Below, piece by piece: positions 17,738 to 26,061 of a DNA stretch of 64,000 bases. The position numbers were made by a program, and so were the translations under genes. The DNA is from Mesorhizobium loti. Its GTDB lineage: Bacteria; Pseudomonadota; Alphaproteobacteria; Rhizobiales; Rhizobiaceae. The notes under the pieces were generated by a model. The model was given only the letters and a program-made list of their open reading frames with translations. It ran no database searches and had not been told where the DNA came from. The stretch is taken from NCBI GenBank assembly GCA_014189435.1, contig CP050293.1, positions 1,121,001 to 1,185,000 on the forward strand. The letters run 5' to 3'. Positions within the stretch are counted from its first letter, which is position 1. The number at the start of each line of letters is the position of its first letter.

Positions 17738-18778
17738 TCATACAGCCGCTAACCACCCCTTCGCGCGAAGTGTCTCGAAGGCGATTCCGATCTGCCGCCG
17801 CGAGAAGTGTTTCTTGCGCTCGCTCCACGTATGGACCTTCGCCGTCGCATCCTCAGCGCTTCCCGCTTTTTCGTTCCTAACGACCCAATGAACGGTTGCA
17901 AGTAGTTCAAGGCCGAAAGGCGTCTCGAAACCTTCTACAAGTTCTCCAACACGATCAAAGCGGGCGACCGTCTCACGCTGTTCTGCAAGGAATGCCTCGG
18001 CGTCCTTCACGGCGCCTGGAACCAACTCAATCTGCTTGTCGGGTGCGTCGCCGCCATCGGCGTAACCGGAAACGAGGTGGCCCTCGACCGAACGCAAGAC
18101 GTGCCGCAGATTCTCGGCGTATGGACCGTAAGGAGCTTTAGTGTACTGAAGGCGAAGGGGTTCGCCTGCTTCCTGCATGAAATACATGAGTTTGTGGACT
18201 TCGAGCAGTGTCACGAACGGGTCCATCAACCCGCCCAAATATCTGTGCATCAGAACGACGAGCGCGGCGCGACCTGCCGTCATGTTTGGCACTTCGCGCG
18301 ACTTTGTGGTGACGGGCGCGCTGGTTGGCTCATAAACGATGACATTCAGATCGCTGATGCCGCGTAACGCATCCTCGATGCGCGGACGCACGTCGCTCCA
18401 TTTTAGCCCACCGAGGCCGCTGCCGAGTGGCGGGATGGCAATCGAATGGATGCCTCGCTTGCGAATCTCCTCGACAAGGGCTTTGAGTCCGGAGTCGATA
18501 TCCTCCATTCGGCTTTTGCCACGCCAGTGGCGCTTCGTCGGGAAATTGATGATGAATTTCGGGTTGGTCAGTGTTCGGGTTTCGAAGACGAACATCTTGC
18601 CTGGCTGCACTTCTTCGCGCACGCAAGCGGCCTCGTAAGCCTTGAAGTTCTCCGGAAAATCATTCTTGAACTGAAGGGCAATACCGCGGCCCATGATGCC
18701 GACGCAGTTGACCGTATTGACGAGCGCTTCCGCGTCCGCCCTCAAGATGTCGCCGGTCCTGAATTCGATCATCGCCAT
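17738..18778 (-). CDS. darG: DarG-type antitoxin (macro-domain ADP-ribosyl glycohydrolase)
   Basis: 346 residues. The macro domain covers about 1-155 with NTVNCVGIMGRGIALQFK at 21-38, FPTKRHWRGKSRM, and IPPLGSGLGGLKW. DarG removes ADP-ribose from DNA bases modified by DarT. The C-terminal part (about 165-346; HKLMYFMQEAGEPLRLQYTK, APYGPYAENLRHVL) matches the second domain of DarG, thought to bind and block the toxin. It lies 7 bp downstream of the darT remnant on the same strand. The gene itself appears intact. Confidence 0.9.
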   Translation of the reverse strand: MAMIEFRTGDILRADAEALVNTVNCVGIMGRGIALQFKNDFPENFKAYEAACVREEVQPGKMFVFETRTLTNPKFIINFPTKRHWRGKSRMEDIDSGLKALVEEIRKRGIHSIAIPPLGSGLGGLKWSDVRPRIEDALRGISDLNVIVYEPTSAPVTTKSREVPNMTAGRAALVVLMHRYLGGLMDPFVTLLEVHKLMYFMQEAGEPLRLQYTKAPYGPYAENLRHVLRSVEGHLVSGYADGGDAPDKQIELVPGAVKDAEAFLAEQRETVARFDRVGELVEGFETPFGLELLATVHWVVRNEKAGSAEDATAKVHTWSERKKHFSRRQIGIAFETLRAKGWLAAV

Positions 18779-18785
18779 CTCTCTC

Positions 18786-19422
18786 TCAATAGTACCAGTC
18801 CTGCTTTACTTTGACAGGCGGACGATGCGTGTTTGCACCGAATGCGGCCATGGCTCGGGCACCGATCTTTTCCGACTGCACGCCGATCCCACGGATCAGT
18901 TTCCATGGAAAGCCTTCATGCATCAGAAATTCCGCCATCTTGTGGTCGCGGCAGGACATCCACTGCCTCGTGGCAATCGCGTCCCAGTTCAATTGATCGA
19001 GCCGCGCCAGATCGTCATAGAAGTCGGCAGCTCGGTTGGCCGCGTTGATGTCGGTGAAGGCCCACTTCCTGTCGACCTCCGACGCCCACTCCACCACTTC
19101 GCGCATGTCTGCCATCAGGTGCACCACTGGTCCTTGCCCATCGCGATAGGCGACGTTGGGACTGTTGCGCCTGGAAATCACATAGAGCATCACCGAACGC
19201 GGGCAGAGGTAGAAGGGGGACGTAATCGCCAACGCATGTTCCCGCATGGCAGTCCACCGGAAGGTGAAGCCGGTCCATCTTGATCTCATTGTTGCCGATG
19301 ACAGCCGCACCTTGCCGTTTCACCATCACTGCGTCTGGCCAGAGAAACCCATCCTTCACGATCGACGCAAGATTGTCGACATGAACGATGTGATAGATCT
19401 TGGGCTGCGCGGGAACGGGCAT
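18786..19422 (-). pseudogene. darT: DarT-type DNA ADP-ribosyltransferase toxin, frameshifted
   Basis: The N-terminal part reads from ATG 19422 (YHIVHVDNLASIVKDGFLWP through VGDYVP) and the rest continues in another frame (FYLCPRSVMLYVISRR through VKQDWYY). The switch falls in a run of five C on the coding strand (19215-19219 as G); one base fewer restores VGDYVP-FYLCPRSVMLY, the expected DarT sequence. The catalytic glutamate region (HKMAEFLMHEGFPW) is present. As read, the toxin would be truncated at about 70 correct residues. Either a natural inactivation or a sequencing error in a homopolymer. Confidence 0.85.
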
Positions 19423-19506
19423 TGTCAGTCGGCGCTCTCCTCATTCGGAATCCGATTGATGTCGTCGTTACTCATGCCACACATTCTTCTCCGCTTCGCG
19501 ATAGGC

Positions 19507-19692
19507 CTAACGCTCAGCATCCATAGGTGCGGAGGTCAAATTGCCGGTTTCGCGAAGCCGTTTGTATTCCTCGATGGCCAGCACGACTACGACCGAGCGA
19601 CCATGCTTTTCAACCACGACTGGTTTCGCTCGCGCGAGATCGATCAATTGCCCGAAACCGTATTTGGCTTCCTTGGCGGACATGCTGGGCAT
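19507..19692 (-). CDS. Phd/YefM-type antitoxin
   Basis: 61 residues: SAKEAKYGFGQLIDLARAKP, then VVVEKHGRSVVVVLAIEEY. This is the Phd/YefM DNA-binding antitoxin fold. No matching Doc or YoeB toxin follows; the next gene on the strand, after 84 bp, is darT. It may act as the repressor of a three-gene unit or be a relic. The upstream spacer has a repeated TTTTGGCC (near 19730-19740) that could be an operator. Confidence 0.8.
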   Translation of the reverse strand: MPSMSAKEAKYGFGQLIDLARAKPVVVEKHGRSVVVVLAIEEYKRLRETGNLTSAPMDAER

Positions 19693-19864
19693 GGCTAGTT
19701 CTCTATCCGAATCATAGTGCACTTTTGGCCATTTTGGCCCATTTATCAATTGAACCTGCACGAGGTTCATCTTGAGTTTGCACAGATGTCGTAAAAGCAG
19801 TCTGCCGGCATGGAATGGGAGCCAGCTTGTGGTCCCCCAATTACTCATCCATCGAGGAAATTCT

Positions 19865-21850
19865 CTAAAACAGCGCCCGCTCCAACGGCCCCTCCAGTGT
19901 CTCGGCAAAGGCCGTCGCCAGATGATGCCTGTCACGAAACGCCAGTTTGCCGCCGATGACGACGTGGCAGGATGTCGGGCCGCAGAAGTGGTTGGTGAGG
20001 TCGACATAGAGCGTGTCGGGCACGCTTGTCACCACTGCGCGCTCGGTGGCGGCGGTGCTGTCGTTGGCGGCTTCGGCCCTTGGCGTGTCGCAGTGCGGCG
20101 AGGGTGCTTCGCGCCACCACAAAGCGCGCGCCACGCAAGAGTCGGCGAAGCTGGCGTTGATCGGCGTGTCGCGGATGACGGCCGTCTCGACGCCGGCCCG
20201 GCTGAAGGCCTGCAAGGTCGAGCGCAGGCCTGCCTGCCAGCGCGTGGTCTCGGCCTTGCGGCCGGCGGCGGGCATGTCGCGCGTTAGATTGCCGATGGAG
20301 AATTCCGAGATCACCACCAGGCGTGGCTTGGCGCGGATGATCTCTGATATGGCCTGCTCGCGCCAGGCGTCGCATTCGGTGTAGTCGCGCTTCAGCACGG
20401 TGTTGAAGGTGGAGAGCCGCGAGGCGCGGCATGATGATTTGAGGTAGGTGACCACCTTGGTGTCGTTGCGCCTGGCCGCTTCGATCAGCGGCGTCGACCA
20501 GTGGTCGGCATGCGAATCGCCGAACAGCACGATGGTGTGGGCGGCATCCGCCGCGCCGAACGTGCAGGGTTTTGGCGTCACCGTTTGGAAGTCGGCCAGG
20601 CAACTCTTGTCGAGCGCGCGCGCGATGGAGGGTTTTTCGGCCGCCTGCTCGATGCCGCGCTGCTCGGGGCCGATGTTGTGCTGGGCCAGATGTGCATTGG
20701 CATAGGCGACCGCCACGCCGGCACCCGTCAGGGCAACGGCGGGAGCCAGGGCAATTGCAGGAAAGGCGCGGACGCCAGCCGTCAGCCAGGCGCCGCGCCG
20801 CGCCGGGTTCTCGATGAGGTGATAGGTGAACGCCGACAGCGCCAGCGCCAGCACGCCGCAGCCAAGGCGCTGCGGCACGGTGAGATCCGGTGCCAGCATC
20901 CCGGCATAGACGATGACCGGCCAGTGCCAGAGATAGAGCGAATAGGAGAGCATGCCGATCCATTGCAAAGGCGGCAGCGACAGAGCGGCGGTTGGGCCAA
21001 GGGCTGGCCTGCCGGTCCGCCCCTTGGTCTGCTCTGGGCCCACGCCGCTCAGCAGCACCAGCACGGTGCCGGCCACCGGCAGCAGCGCATACCAGCCGGG
21101 GAAGGGCAGGTCTTCGCTCAGCCAGAGATAGGCCGCCGCGATCAGCGCCAGGCCGAGCCAGCCAAGGACTGGCCGCAGCCAGGCGCGGTGCTGCAGGACA
21201 GCCATTGGGGCCAGGGTCGCCAGGCCGCCGGCGGCGAACTCCCAGGCGCGCAGCGGCGAGAAATAGAAGGCCCACGCCGGTGCTGCGCTGGTCAGCCACA
21301 GGCAGGCGGCGAAGGAGGCGAGGCCGGCGACGCCGATCACCGCCACGGCCATGCGCCGGCCCGGACGCAGCCAGGCAGCCAGCAAAAGCAGCGCTGGCCA
21401 GGCCAGATAGAACTGCTCCTCCACCGACAGCGACCAGAAGTGGATGAAGGGATTGGCGGTGGCATCAGCGGCGAAATAGTCGAACGACCAGCGCAGCAGC
21501 CACAGATTGATGGCATAGGCGGACGCGAACATGGCGCCGCGCGAATAGAGCGCCTGCTCCTGCGGCGCCAGGATGAAATAGCCGGCGGCCAGCGTCGCCA
21601 GGATGACGAACAAGGCTGCCGGCAAAAGCCGCCGGGCGCGCCTGGCATAGAAGCGCCAGAGATCGAGCCGGCCGGTGTCGCCGATCTCCTGCATGAGGTG
21701 GGTTGTGATCAGCCAGCCGGAGATGACGAAGAAGATGTCGACGCCGGCAAAGCCGCCGGGGAGTGCTGTGAGGCCGAAATGGTAGGCGACGACGCCGCCG
21801 ACGGCGAGCGCGCGCAATCCCTGTATGTCCGGCCGGAACGATGCTGCCAC
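19865..21850 (-). CDS. Acyltransferase 3 / SGNH domain protein (OafA-like)
   Basis: 661 residues, GTG start with AAGGAG upstream. Residues about 1-370 are the acyltransferase-3 membrane domain (FRPDIQGLRALAVGGVVAYH, DIFFVISGWLIT, FWSLSVEEQFYLAWP, SYSLYLWHWPVIVY). From about 410 there is a periplasmic SGNH hydrolase-like domain (IVLFGDSHADHWSTP; CGPTSCHVVIGGKLAFRDRH with DxxH). Such proteins O-acetylate surface or exported polysaccharides. No polysaccharide gene is adjacent; the EPS cluster lies about 29 kb away. Confidence 0.93.
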   Translation of the reverse strand: MAASFRPDIQGLRALAVGGVVAYHFGLTALPGGFAGVDIFFVISGWLITTHLMQEIGDTGRLDLWRFYARRARRLLPAALFVILATLAAGYFILAPQEQALYSRGAMFASAYAINLWLLRWSFDYFAADATANPFIHFWSLSVEEQFYLAWPALLLLAAWLRPGRRMAVAVIGVAGLASFAACLWLTSAAPAWAFYFSPLRAWEFAAGGLATLAPMAVLQHRAWLRPVLGWLGLALIAAAYLWLSEDLPFPGWYALLPVAGTVLVLLSGVGPEQTKGRTGRPALGPTAALSLPPLQWIGMLSYSLYLWHWPVIVYAGMLAPDLTVPQRLGCGVLALALSAFTYHLIENPARRGAWLTAGVRAFPAIALAPAVALTGAGVAVAYANAHLAQHNIGPEQRGIEQAAEKPSIARALDKSCLADFQTVTPKPCTFGAADAAHTIVLFGDSHADHWSTPLIEAARRNDTKVVTYLKSSCRASRLSTFNTVLKRDYTECDAWREQAISEIIRAKPRLVVISEFSIGNLTRDMPAAGRKAETTRWQAGLRSTLQAFSRAGVETAVIRDTPINASFADSCVARALWWREAPSPHCDTPRAEAANDSTAATERAVVTSVPDTLYVDLTNHFCGPTSCHVVIGGKLAFRDRHHLATAFAETLEGPLERALF

Positions 21851-21988
21851 GGAGGCTCCTTCGTGTAAGCCCGACCCGTTGCCAATGTCGGCCGGGCGGG
21901 CTGATGTCGCAACGCAACAAATCTATCGCAGTGCAACATGACCAGAATGGGACGGTGCCGGAGAGGAGACGGTCCGGTTTGGCGAGGT

Positions 21989-22144
21989 TCACCAAAACGT
22001 TCTTGGCCACAGCTTGACAGGGTGGCCACGGCGATGCCTCTTGGCGTCCTTGGCCTCGTCTTCGCAGGCCTTCATCATCGCGGTCTGGCCGTCCGGCGTC
22101 AGTGCCTTCCAGGCCGCTCCGATCCGCTCCAGCCAATCAATCAA
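21989..22144 (-). CDS. Possible small protein, 51 residues
   Basis: Reads from TTG 22144, just past the stop of the transporter ATPase gene on the same strand. The sequence (IDWLERIGAAWKALTPDGQT, AMMKACEDEAKDAKRHRRGH) is helical, charged and protein-like. There is no clear Shine-Dalgarno and the start is uncertain. Could be the last cistron of the operon or a chance frame. Confidence 0.3.
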   Translation of the reverse strand: MIDWLERIGAAWKALTPDGQTAMMKACEDEAKDAKRHRRGHPVKLWPRTFW

Positions 22145-22152
22145 CCGGCACG

Positions 22153-23229
22153 TCAGGCGGGAAACAGGAACGCCGCCGCCGGATCGAAAAAGACCTGCCG
22201 GCTGCAAGGCGTCAGGTCCTGCGCCTGCATGGCGGCGGAAGTCGGCCTGATGTCGACCCCCTCGCCACCCGCGGTACGCGCGACGATGCGCCGGCGCTCG
22301 CCATAGAAGGCGACATCGACGATCTCGACGTTGAGCTCCGCGCTCGCCGGGCTCCGCTCCATGCCAAAAGCTTCCGGCCGGATCATCAGCCTGGTCTTCT
22401 GGCCGTTGCCGAACGTGCCGTTGGCCCTGACGCCGGCGACGACCGAACCGTCGGCCAGCCGGATCGTTGCCGTGCCATCCTTGGTGGCGAGATGTTCGGC
22501 GGCGAGGAAGTTCGAATTGCCGATGAAGCCGGCGACGAAATCGGTGGCCGGCCGCAGATACAGGTCTTCGCCGCTGCCGGTCTGCTCGATGCGGCCGTCC
22601 CTAAACAGCGCGATCCGGTCCGACAGATGCAGCGCTTCCTCCTGGTCGTGGGTGACGTAGAGGATGGTGACACCGGTCGCGCGATGGATGCGGCGGATCT
22701 CGCCCTGGATTTCCTCGCGCAATTTCTTGTCGAGCGCCGACAGCGGCTCGTCCATCAAAAGGATCGGCGGATCGTAGGCCAGCGCCCGGGCCAGTGCCAC
22801 GCGTTGCTGCTGGCCGCCGGACAGGGCGCCCGGCAAGCGCTGGGCGAAGCTTTCCAGCCGCACCAGGGCCAGCATGTCGGCGACCTTCTTCTTCACCTCG
22901 GCCTCCGGCCGGCGGCGAACCCGCAGCGGGAAGGCGACGTTCTCGGCCACAGTCAGGTGCGGAAACAGCGTGTAGCGCTGGAAGACCATGCCGATGTTGC
23001 GCTTGTGCGAAGGCACTGCAAGCAGCGACTTTCCTTCCAGCTCGACATTGCCGGAACTCGGATCCTGAAAGCCGGCGATGGCGTAGAGCGTCGTCGACTT
23101 TCCCGAGCCTGAAGGCCCGAGGAAGGTCAGGAACTCGCCTTTGGGTATATCGAGGGTGACGTCGTGCACGGCGGTGATGGCGCCGAACGCCTTGCGCAGA
23201 TTGCGGATGGAGAGGAAGGGCTGGGTCAT
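22153..23229 (-). CDS. ABC transporter ATP-binding protein (PotA-like)
   Basis: 358 residues. Walker A GPSGSGKST at about 36-44, signature LSGGQQQR, Walker B ILLMDEPLSALD, H-loop YVTHDQEE. A C-terminal TOBE-type domain follows (about 275-355). This is the spermidine/putrescine or iron(III)-class ATPase. It overlaps the preceding permease gene by 4 nt and is the last clear gene of the catabolic operon. Confidence 0.94.
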   Translation of the reverse strand: MTQPFLSIRNLRKAFGAITAVHDVTLDIPKGEFLTFLGPSGSGKSTTLYAIAGFQDPSSGNVELEGKSLLAVPSHKRNIGMVFQRYTLFPHLTVAENVAFPLRVRRRPEAEVKKKVADMLALVRLESFAQRLPGALSGGQQQRVALARALAYDPPILLMDEPLSALDKKLREEIQGEIRRIHRATGVTILYVTHDQEEALHLSDRIALFRDGRIEQTGSGEDLYLRPATDFVAGFIGNSNFLAAEHLATKDGTATIRLADGSVVAGVRANGTFGNGQKTRLMIRPEAFGMERSPASAELNVEIVDVAFYGERRRIVARTAGGEGVDIRPTSAAMQAQDLTPCSRQVFFDPAAAFLFPA

Positions 23230-24026
23230 GTCTTGACCTTTCGCTGCAGCAGCGCCGTCACCACCATCAGGGCCAGCGTCAGCCCGACCAGCAGGCTGGA
23301 GGCGGCGGCGATCACCGGGCTCAGATCCGAGCGCAGGCTGCCCCAGATCTTGACGGGCAGGGTTTGTAGGCTGGGGCTCGCCATGAAGATCGCCACCACG
23401 ACTTCGTCCCAGGAGGCAAGGAAGGAAAAGATCGCGGCGGAAAAGATGCCGATGCGGATCGACGGCAAGGTGATCCTGAGCCTGGCCTCGAGCGGGCTGG
23501 CGCCGCAGACGATGGCCGCGTCCTCGATCGACTTGTCGAAGCCTTCCAGCGCCGTGGCGATCGGGATGATGGCGAAGGGCAGGGCCAGCACAGTGTGGGC
23601 GATGACAAAGCCGATCGTGGTGCCGCCGAGGCCAAGGCGCAGGAAGAAGGCGTAGATGGCGATAGCGAAGACGACGACGGGCAGCACCATCGGCGTCAGC
23701 AGCAGGCCGCGCAGGATCTCACGCCCCCGGAAACTGCCGCGAACCAAAGCGAAGGAAGCGAGAAGGCCGATCACCACGGACAGGATCGCCGTCATGGTGG
23801 CGATTTTGGCGCTGGTCAGCGCGGCGTCGAGCCAGGCCGGATCGGCAAACAGTTCCTGATACCATTTGAGTGTCCAGCCAGGCGGCGGAAAGGCCAGCCA
23901 GCGCGACGAGCCGAAGGAGAGCAGGACGATGAAGACCACCGGCAACAGGAGAAAGCCGGCAACCAGTGCTGTGAAGCCGAGCAGGGCAATTTTCAGCCAG
24001 CCCATGCGGTCATAGTCGAGCAGCAT
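23226..24026 (-). CDS. ABC transporter permease (PotC-like)
   Basis: 266 residues, about six membrane helices, with the EAA loop ALEGFDKSIEDAAIVCGASP near 175. ATG 24026 is preferred over GTG 24041 because GGAGG sits at the right distance and its TGAGATG arrangement abuts the upstream stop. Inner-membrane half of the importer. Confidence 0.92.
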   Translation of the reverse strand: MLLDYDRMGWLKIALLGFTALVAGFLLLPVVFIVLLSFGSSRWLAFPPPGWTLKWYQELFADPAWLDAALTSAKIATMTAILSVVIGLLASFALVRGSFRGREILRGLLLTPMVLPVVVFAIAIYAFFLRLGLGGTTIGFVIAHTVLALPFAIIPIATALEGFDKSIEDAAIVCGASPLEARLRITLPSIRIGIFSAAIFSFLASWDEVVVAIFMASPSLQTLPVKIWGSLRSDLSPVIAAASSLLVGLTLALMVVTALLQRKVKT

Positions 24027-24027
24027 C

Positions 24028-24888
24028 TCAGGCGCCTCCACTCATGCGCCTGGCGCCGACGAGGTGTAGCTGCAGCGCGTAGAGCGCCATGGTGACGACA
24101 AGCAGGATGAAGGCGGCCGCACTGCCCAGCCCCCAGTTGAGCAGTGACTGGATCATCTGCGCGATCATTTCGGCCAGCATCATGTTCGATGTGCCGCCGA
24201 GCAGCGCCGGTGTGACGAAGTAGCCGAGCGACATGACGAACACCATCAGGCCGCCGGCGGCGATGCCGGGCAGCGACAGCGGCAGCAGGATGCGGCGGAA
24301 GGCCTGGAAGGGACTGGCGCCGCATAATGCCGCCGCGCGCAGCGTCATCGGATCGATCGCGCGCAGCGTGCCGACCAGCGGCAGGATCATGAAGGGCAGC
24401 ATGATGTAGACCATGCCGATGGTGACGCCGGTGAGGTTGTTGATGAGCGGCAGCGGCTGGTTGATGATCCCGGTGGCCATCAGCGTCCGGTTGATGACGC
24501 CGGTGCGCTGCAGCAGCACCATCCAGGCATAGGTGCGGGTCAGGAGATTGGTCCACATCGACAGGATGATGACGCCGAAGACGATCGAGGCCAGTGCCGA
24601 GGGCATGATCGCCAGCATCCAGGCAACCGGAAAGGCGACGAGGACGGTGACTGCTGTGACCACCGAGGCAACCAGAAAAGTGTTGAAGAACACCCGCGCA
24701 TAGGTGCCGTCACCCAGCAGTGCAGCGTAGTTCTGCAGGCCGGGCTCGGGCTCGGTGACGCTGCGCAAGAGCAGGGCGAGGACCGGGACGACGAAGAACA
24801 GCACGATCAGGACCAGCGCCGGCAGCAGGCCGTTGAAGCCTGCCGGCATCCGAAATCCTGGTAGGCTCTGGCGTGTTTCGACCGACAT
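24028..24888 (-). CDS. ABC transporter permease (PotB-like)
   Basis: 286 residues, about six membrane helices. The EAA loop is visible (GTLRAIDPMTLRAAALCGAS). It pairs with the PotC-like permease, to which it is directly joined. The start is ATG 24888, 70 bp after the binding-protein stop. Confidence 0.92.
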   Translation of the reverse strand: MSVETRQSLPGFRMPAGFNGLLPALVLIVLFFVVPVLALLLRSVTEPEPGLQNYAALLGDGTYARVFFNTFLVASVVTAVTVLVAFPVAWMLAIMPSALASIVFGVIILSMWTNLLTRTYAWMVLLQRTGVINRTLMATGIINQPLPLINNLTGVTIGMVYIMLPFMILPLVGTLRAIDPMTLRAAALCGASPFQAFRRILLPLSLPGIAAGGLMVFVMSLGYFVTPALLGGTSNMMLAEMIAQMIQSLLNWGLGSAAAFILLVVTMALYALQLHLVGARRMSGGA

Positions 24889-24958
24889 GGCAGCGGACCG
24901 GGGGCTACGGGACGAGACGGCGCGCGCCGCCTCGTCGATTGCTGTTCAAGGAGCAGGC

Positions 24959-25978
24959 TTATTTCGCCTGCCAGGCATACCAGCGCGTGGCGATCTCGTC
25001 GCGGTGCTCGGCCCAGTAGTTCATGTCGAGGTTGATCTGTCCGTCGACATGGGCGTCCGGCAGCCCCTTCACCACATCGGCGGGCATCTCGGCCTTGGCC
25101 TTGGTGTTGATGGGCGCATAGCCGCTGGCTTCGGCGAACTTCGCCTGGCCGGCCGGGCTGCTCGCCGCGGCGAGGAACTTCATCGCGGCGTCCTTGTTCT
25201 TGGCGCCCTTCGGCACCACCAGGACGTCGGCCGCGGTCAGGTTCTGGTTCCAGGAGACGCCGACATCGGCGCCGTCCTTCTCCAGCGCGAAGACGCGGCC
25301 GTTCCACAGCTGGCCGAAGGTCGCTTCGCCGGACGCGATCAATTGCTGCGACTCCGCGCCGCCGCCCCACCAGACGATGTCCGACTTGATGGTATCGAGC
25401 TTCTTGAAGGCGCGGTCGAGATCCAGCGGATAGAGCTTGTCGGCCGGCACGCCATCGGCGAGCAGCGCGATCTCGATGACGCCGGGCGCCGACCATTTGT
25501 AGAAGGTCCGCTTGCCCGGGAATTTCTTGGTGTCGAACATGTCGGCCCAGCCGGCCGGTTCGCCCGAAACGGCGCCCTTGTTCCAGGCAAGCACGAAGGA
25601 ATAGTAGAAGCTGCCGACGGCATGATCGGTGGTGAAGCGCGGATCGAGATCGGCCTTCGGCACGGCGGCGAAGTCGATCGGCTCGAGCAGCCCATCCTTG
25701 GCCGCCTTGATGGCGAAATCCATCTCGACGTCGACGACATCCCAGTTGACGCTGCCGGCGTCGACCATCGCCTTCAGCTTGCCGTAGTCGGTCGGACCGT
25801 CCTGCATGACCTTGATGCCGGATGCGGCGGTGAACGGTTCGGCCCAGGATTTGGTCTGCGCTTCCTGGGTCGTCCCGCCCCAGGAAGTGAACACCATGTC
25901 CTCGGCCCTTGCTGCCGTCGTTGCCAGAAGTGTCGTTGCGAGAAATCCGGCCAGAATGCCGGCGGTGATCAGTTTCAT
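24959..25978 (-). CDS. Extracellular solute-binding protein (PotD-like)
   Basis: 339 residues. The signal peptide MKLITAGILAGFLATTLLAT ends at ARA-ED, so the protein is periplasmic. The mature part is a type II binding protein (FTSWGGTTQEAQTKSW, WDVVDVEMDFAIKA, TFGQLWNGRVFALEKDG). The class binds polyamines, opines or other small cations; this ligand is unknown, but catabolic genes upstream suggest it delivers their substrate. Confidence 0.92.
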   Translation of the reverse strand: MKLITAGILAGFLATTLLATTAARAEDMVFTSWGGTTQEAQTKSWAEPFTAASGIKVMQDGPTDYGKLKAMVDAGSVNWDVVDVEMDFAIKAAKDGLLEPIDFAAVPKADLDPRFTTDHAVGSFYYSFVLAWNKGAVSGEPAGWADMFDTKKFPGKRTFYKWSAPGVIEIALLADGVPADKLYPLDLDRAFKKLDTIKSDIVWWGGGAESQQLIASGEATFGQLWNGRVFALEKDGADVGVSWNQNLTAADVLVVPKGAKNKDAAMKFLAAASSPAGQAKFAEASGYAPINTKAKAEMPADVVKGLPDAHVDGQINLDMNYWAEHRDEIATRWYAWQAK

Positions 25979-26061
25979 GTCGTTCTCCTCTGTTTGTTTT
26001 CGTTGTTTGCTGTTTGCGACCGGCGTTTTCGCCTTGATCGCATTTCCCCGGCCAGCGGCGG

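Noticed and set aside
18693..19283. 196-residue plus-strand frame across the darT/darG junction
   Set aside because: Antisense of DarT and DarG; composition and lack of motifs mark it as a shadow.
20501..21868. 455-residue plus-strand frame
   Set aside because: Antisense shadow of the acyltransferase gene, with Gln/Arg/Gly-rich composition and no motif.
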